From assembly GCA_028708585.1 (NCBI GenBank), contig JAQVYO010000072.1:1-7288 (forward strand): DNA of 7,288 nt. The letters are read 5' to 3'. This document shows positions 5,104 to 7,288 of the stretch, piece after piece. The DNA comes from Oscillospiraceae bacterium (GTDB lineage: Bacteria; Bacillota; Clostridia; Oscillospirales; Oscillospiraceae). Each line of letters begins with the position of its first letter. Within the stretch, counting starts at the first letter, position 1. Made by a program: the position numbers and the translations under genes. Below the pieces are notes generated by a model that saw only the letters and a program-made list of their open reading frames with translations, searched no databases and had not been told where the DNA came from.

Positions 5104-6179
5104 CTTTTTTCTCCTTTCATCGGTTCCGGTCTTTTCCAGTCCCGGCCTAATTCCCAACGGACCCGCTCTGCAAAGCACTGAAAGGCGGAGGGCAGCGCAT
5201 AGACCTGATTCAGTTCTCTCCGATCCGCCCAGACCCAGCCCGGCGGCAGGCGCTCCTCTCCGGCATGCAGCGCCTGTCCGGTCATCCGCCATTCCACATG
5301 AGTAAACAGGTGTTTCCCGCTTCCGGCAGGCTCCGCCGCTCCGTGAAAGCCCCAAAGGGCCAGCGCGTCTTCCTTCTCCCGCGGCTCGTTGGGATATTCC
5401 CAAAGCCCTGCAAGAAGCCCCTTGTCCGGCCGCTTGCGCAGGGCCACCGCCCCGCCGTGAAAAATCAAATAAACCGTTCGTTCTTCCACCCGCCTGCCGG
5501 GCTTTTTGGTTTTGACAGGCAGTTCTCCCGTAACGCCCTCCAAAAAGGCCCGGCAAAAGGCTCCCGCCGGGCAGCGGGCGCAGCAGGGCGCGCCGTTTGG
5601 CATGCAGACGGTTGCGCCCAACTCCATCATAGCCTGGTTGAAGTCCCCCGGCCGTTTGGCGGGCATCATCTCCCACACCAGTTCCCGAAACGCGCGTTTG
5701 GTCTGGGGTTTTGTAATGTCTGCCCGGCTTCCGGTAATTCTCGCCATCACCCGGAGCACATTTCCATCCACCGCAGGCGCCGGGATCCCGAAGGCAATGG
5801 AGGAAATGGCTCCCGCCGTATATTCTCCCACCCCGGCCAGAGTCAAAATCTCCTCATAGGTATCGGGAAACCGGCCGCCAAAGCCGGCCAAAATCTGCGC
5901 CGCCGCTTTTTTCAGATTCCTGGCCCGGTTGTAATACCCAAGCCCCTGCCAAAGCTTCAAAAGCCGTTCGTCCTCCACCCGGGCCAGATGAGCGACGGTG
6001 GGCAGTTCTTCGATAAAGCGGCGAAAATAGGGCAAAACGGCGCTGACCCGGGTCTGCTGAAGCATGGTTTCCGAAACCAGGACCCAATATGGATCGGGGT
6101 TGGACCGCCAGGGAAGGGTTCTCTTATTTTCTTCATACCATTGAAGAAGCAAAATGGCAAAGCCCGATAGACTGCTGAT
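5100..6179 (-). CDS. mutY: Adenine DNA glycosylase MutY (A/G-specific)
   Basis: Removes adenine mispaired with 8-oxoguanine, preventing G-to-T mutations. Counting from the AUC at 6179 (359 residues): TLPWR (21-25), catalytic Glu37 in SETMLQQTRV (36-45), WQGLGYYNRARNL (77-89), helix-hairpin-helix LAGVGEYTAG (114-123), catalytic Asp138 in AVDGNV, FNQAMMELGA (180-189), the iron-sulfur cysteines, then a NUDIX-like C-terminal domain (about 232-340) with LLAGLWEYP (255-263) and FTH (292-294) at the 8-oxoG recognition loop, where relatives have FSH. Cysteines 192, 199, 200, 203 and 209 replace the usual C-x6-C-x2-C-x5-C with a one-residue insertion. Start is uncertain: GGAGGTG leads, 6 nt on, to in-frame AUC. 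TTG 6152 lacks a ribosome site; TTG 6218 has only GGAG inside a hairpin. The AUC numbering matches E. coli MutY at Glu37, Asp138 and Cys192. Overlaps the downstream cupin gene by 4 bp. Confidence 0.93.
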   Translation of the reverse strand: MSSLSGFAILLLQWYEENKRTLPWRSNPDPYWVLVSETMLQQTRVSAVLPYFRRFIEELPTVAHLARVEDERLLKLWQGLGYYNRARNLKKAAAQILAGFGGRFPDTYEEILTLAGVGEYTAGAISSIAFGIPAPAVDGNVLRVMARITGSRADITKPQTKRAFRELVWEMMPAKRPGDFNQAMMELGATVCMPNGAPCCARCPAGAFCRAFLEGVTGELPVKTKKPGRRVEERTVYLIFHGGAVALRKRPDKGLLAGLWEYPNEPREKEDALALWGFHGAAEPAGSGKHLFTHVEWRMTGQALHAGEERLPPGWVWADRRELNQVYALPSAFQCFAERVRWELGRDWKRPEPMKGEKR

Positions 6180-6185
6180 TGCGGC

Positions 6186-6191
6186 ACCTCC
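6186..6191 (-). promoter_or_regulatory. Strong ribosome binding site of mutY leading to AUC
   Basis: GGAGGT followed by G (6185) matches seven bases of the anti-Shine-Dalgarno complement. With the usual 6-nt spacing it points to AUC at 6179-6177, in the mutY frame. No ATG, GTG or TTG occurs in frame between 6191 and TTG 6152. Confidence 0.55.
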
Positions 6192-6216
6192 GTACCAGAA
6201 AAAAGTTCGCCGGGGC

Positions 6217-6266
6217 AAAGAAAGGCTCCGGTGCGCCGGGAGCCGGGGCGGTCGATTTTGGCTCCC
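6217..6266 (-). promoter_or_regulatory. mutY leader with mutually exclusive hairpins (attenuator-like)
   Basis: Reading the minus strand, segment 1 GGGAGCC (6266-6260), segment 2 GGCTCCC (6244-6238) and segment 3 GGAGCC (6229-6224) share complementarity, so segment 2 can pair with either neighbour. The 2-3 form is an 8-bp stem with a bulged C and a CGCA tetraloop, followed by TTTCTTT, like a terminator. The 1-2 form would prevent it. No matching riboswitch class recognised. Confidence 0.4.
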
Positions 6267-6282
6267 ATAAGGCTTTTTGGCT

Positions 6283-6288
6283 ATTATA
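6283..6288 (-). promoter_or_regulatory. Probable -10 element of the mutY-cupin operon
   Basis: A perfect TATAAT occurs on the minus strand, giving a start near 6276 and a leader of about 97 nt to the AUC at 6179. The -35 position (TTTCTT with a 17-nt spacer) is poor, so the promoter may need an activator. A CGGGCA/TGCCCG dyad (6301-6306, 6328-6333) overlaps the -35 zone. Confidence 0.45.
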
Positions 6289-6395
6289 CAATAAAAGAGG
6301 CGGGCAAGAAAGCAGTTTTTTATTTTATGCCCGGTTTTTTCTTTTTTTGCCCGTTTCGGCAAAGCCTTCCTGCCCAAAATTCCGTGGGGCAAACC
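6289..6395. other. Divergent intergenic region, mutY side, with repeated TGCCCG and T-tracts
   Basis: No gene seen. CGGGCA (6301-6306) can pair with TGCCCG at 6328-6333 or with a second copy at 6348-6353. A T-rich tract (6335-6348) separates the two TGCCCG copies. On the plus strand this looks like a weak terminator, but no plus-strand gene lies just upstream; it may instead be an operator or bent DNA controlling mutY. Confidence 0.4.
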
Positions 6396-6424
6396 TTTAC
6401 AAAGCAAAAACACCGTGTTACCAT
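6396..6424 (+). promoter_or_regulatory. Probable promoter of the exported glycosidase gene
   Basis: TTTACA (6396-6401, 5 of 6), a 17-nt spacer, and TACCAT (6419-6424, 4 of 6) preceded by TG at 6416-6417, making an extended -10. Start near 6431 gives a leader of about 78 nt. The start codon at 6509 has AAGGAAGG (6493-6500) 8 nt upstream. Confidence 0.5.
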
Positions 6425-6508
6425 TGAAGCAAAGTAAACGATTGGAAGCGCAGGCTTTTCCCCCCGGGAAAGGAAGAACCAAGCGCAAAACAAAGGAAGG
6501 ATTTGGAT

Positions 6509-7288
6509 ATGCGAAGGATAAAAGCAAGGAGCTTGGCCTGTTTTCTGGCCCTGGCCATAGCGCTTTCTCCCATAGCGGCGGCATCGGAAGCGCTGGGAGA
6601 AGACCTCTAAAACACCGGCACGGAAATTTCACATGGCACAACGCTGGCAAAAGGAGTGTTCTGGAGCACAGCATACAGCGATCACAGGCAGGAGAATTAC
6701 ATAGAGTATACGCCCAATGACATCGTAAAGCCTCAAGTGGCATACGGAACGAAAATCGCCAGCAGAGAAACCCTTCCCTCCACAGCCAAGGCGTTGGAGG
6801 CCGGAGGGGATCAGGTGATAGCCGGCATCAACGCCGATTATTATGTGGTAAACACCGGCGTCCCCCTGGGTCTTGTGGTAACCGACGGGATTTTGCGTTC
6901 CTCTTCCTCTTATGTATACGGCATCGGATTCCGGTCGGACGGAACCGCGTTTATCGGCCAGCCCAATTTAAAGCTGACCGCCGCCGCCCCCGGCAAATCG
7001 TTTGACCTTGCCGGTTTCAATAAAGTACGGAAATCCGAAGGCGGCATTTTCATGTTCTCCTCCGACTTCGGCTCCACCACCATGAATACCAGCTCGGGGG
7101 TGGATGTGGTTTTGTCCCTCCCGTCGGGGAACGGAACGCCGGAGCTCAGCATCGGCGGGTCCATAACCGCCCCAGTGGACAAGGTCCTGGAATCCGCCGG
7201 GTCCCTGGCGCTTTCTTCGGGGAAAATCGTTTTGTCGGTGAACAGCGCGGGCAGCGCCTATGACCTAAACCTGCTGCGCCCTTTAAAA
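6509..7288 (+). pseudogene. Exported phosphodiester glycosidase (NAGPA-domain) protein, 5' part, with in-frame TAA at codon 34
   Basis: Relatives are secreted or cell-wall proteins with a phosphodiester glycosidase domain (N-acetylglucosamine-1-phosphodiester alpha-N-acetylglucosaminidase type), often with further C-terminal modules. ATG 6509, behind AAGGAAGG, encodes MRRIKA, a hydrophobic core LACFLALAIALSPI and an AAA-S cleavage-like site: a good Sec signal peptide. Codon 34 (6608-6610) is TAA. The same frame then stays open for 226 codons to the window end and matches family sequence directly: GVFWSTAYSD (49-58), RQENYIEYTPN (60-70), GINADYYVVNTGVPLG (106-121), SYVYGIGFRSDGTAFIGQP (134-152) and SGVDVVLSLP. 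The flanking residues align without a shift, so this is a substitution, not an indel. Likely a recent nonsense mutation or sequence error; read-through cannot be excluded. Restart downstream would lack the signal peptide. The 3' end is outside the window. Confidence 0.8.

Noticed and set aside
5104..5676. Upstream extension of the cupin frame to 305 codons
   Set aside because: The extra 191 codons are an out-of-frame reading of mutY. The ATG at 5103 with AAAGGAG 7 nt upstream gives a complete cupin.
5265..6170. 301-codon plus-strand frame opposite mutY
   Set aside because: Fully antisense to a clear MutY with intact catalytic motifs; no domain recognisable and no good ribosome site.
6180..6743. 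N-terminal extension of the mutY frame up to an ATG at 6743
   Set aside because: The extension runs antisense through the divergent glycosidase gene and across both promoters, has no family similarity, and would place MutY Glu37 some 225 residues into the protein.
1..7288. Mobile element, CRISPR array, tRNA, rRNA or defence system
   Set aside because: No terminal repeats with a transposase, no regularly spaced repeats, no tRNA cloverleaf and no defence-gene motifs were seen on either strand.

Overview
The window looks like chromosomal DNA from a Gram-positive anaerobe of the Firmicutes, probably a Clostridia/Oscillospiraceae-like lineage. Evidence: strong GGAGG-type ribosome binding sites, sigma-A promoters in AT-rich gaps between GC-rich genes, a GTP-type PEP carboxykinase (PckG), a short clostridial-style Hsp20, and a secreted phosphodiester glycosidase (NAGPA-domain) gene of a kind common in this group. 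This placement is inference; there is no rRNA or marker tree here. TAA, TAG and TGA are all used as stops, so there is no sign of code reassignment.

Left part (1-1868). The N-terminal 284 residues of a P-type Ca2+-ATPase-like pump lie on the minus strand and run off the left edge. The pump has a perfect consensus promoter (TTGACA-17-TATAAT). About 360 bp of AT-rich DNA with two short dyads and a strong terminator follows. Then comes a minus-strand Hsp20 chaperone with a GTG start, whose leader can fold into a fourU-like hairpin over its ribosome binding site. A 233-bp divergent region separates it from rsmA.

Middle (1869-4760). On the plus strand, rsmA (16S rRNA dimethyladenosine transferase) is followed 52 bp later by pckG. 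A plus-strand terminator ends pckG, and a second, minus-strand-biased terminator serves the convergent gene pair beyond it.

Right part (4759-7288). A minus-strand operon holds mutY (adenine DNA glycosylase) and a small single-domain cupin, overlapping by ATGA. mutY has no ATG/GTG/TTG where its start should be: a near-perfect ribosome binding site leads to AUC. Its iron-sulfur cysteine spacing is also shifted by one residue. Divergently, an exported glycosidase gene begins with a good signal peptide but has an in-frame TAA at codon 34, after which the same frame stays open to the window edge.

The genes are housekeeping or accessory metabolism: ion transport, stress chaperone, ribosome maturation, gluconeogenic/anaplerotic carbon flow, DNA repair and cell-surface hydrolysis. 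I see no mobile element, CRISPR array, tRNA, rRNA or defence system. The unusual points are in start and stop signals, leader RNA structure and the MutY cluster motif.
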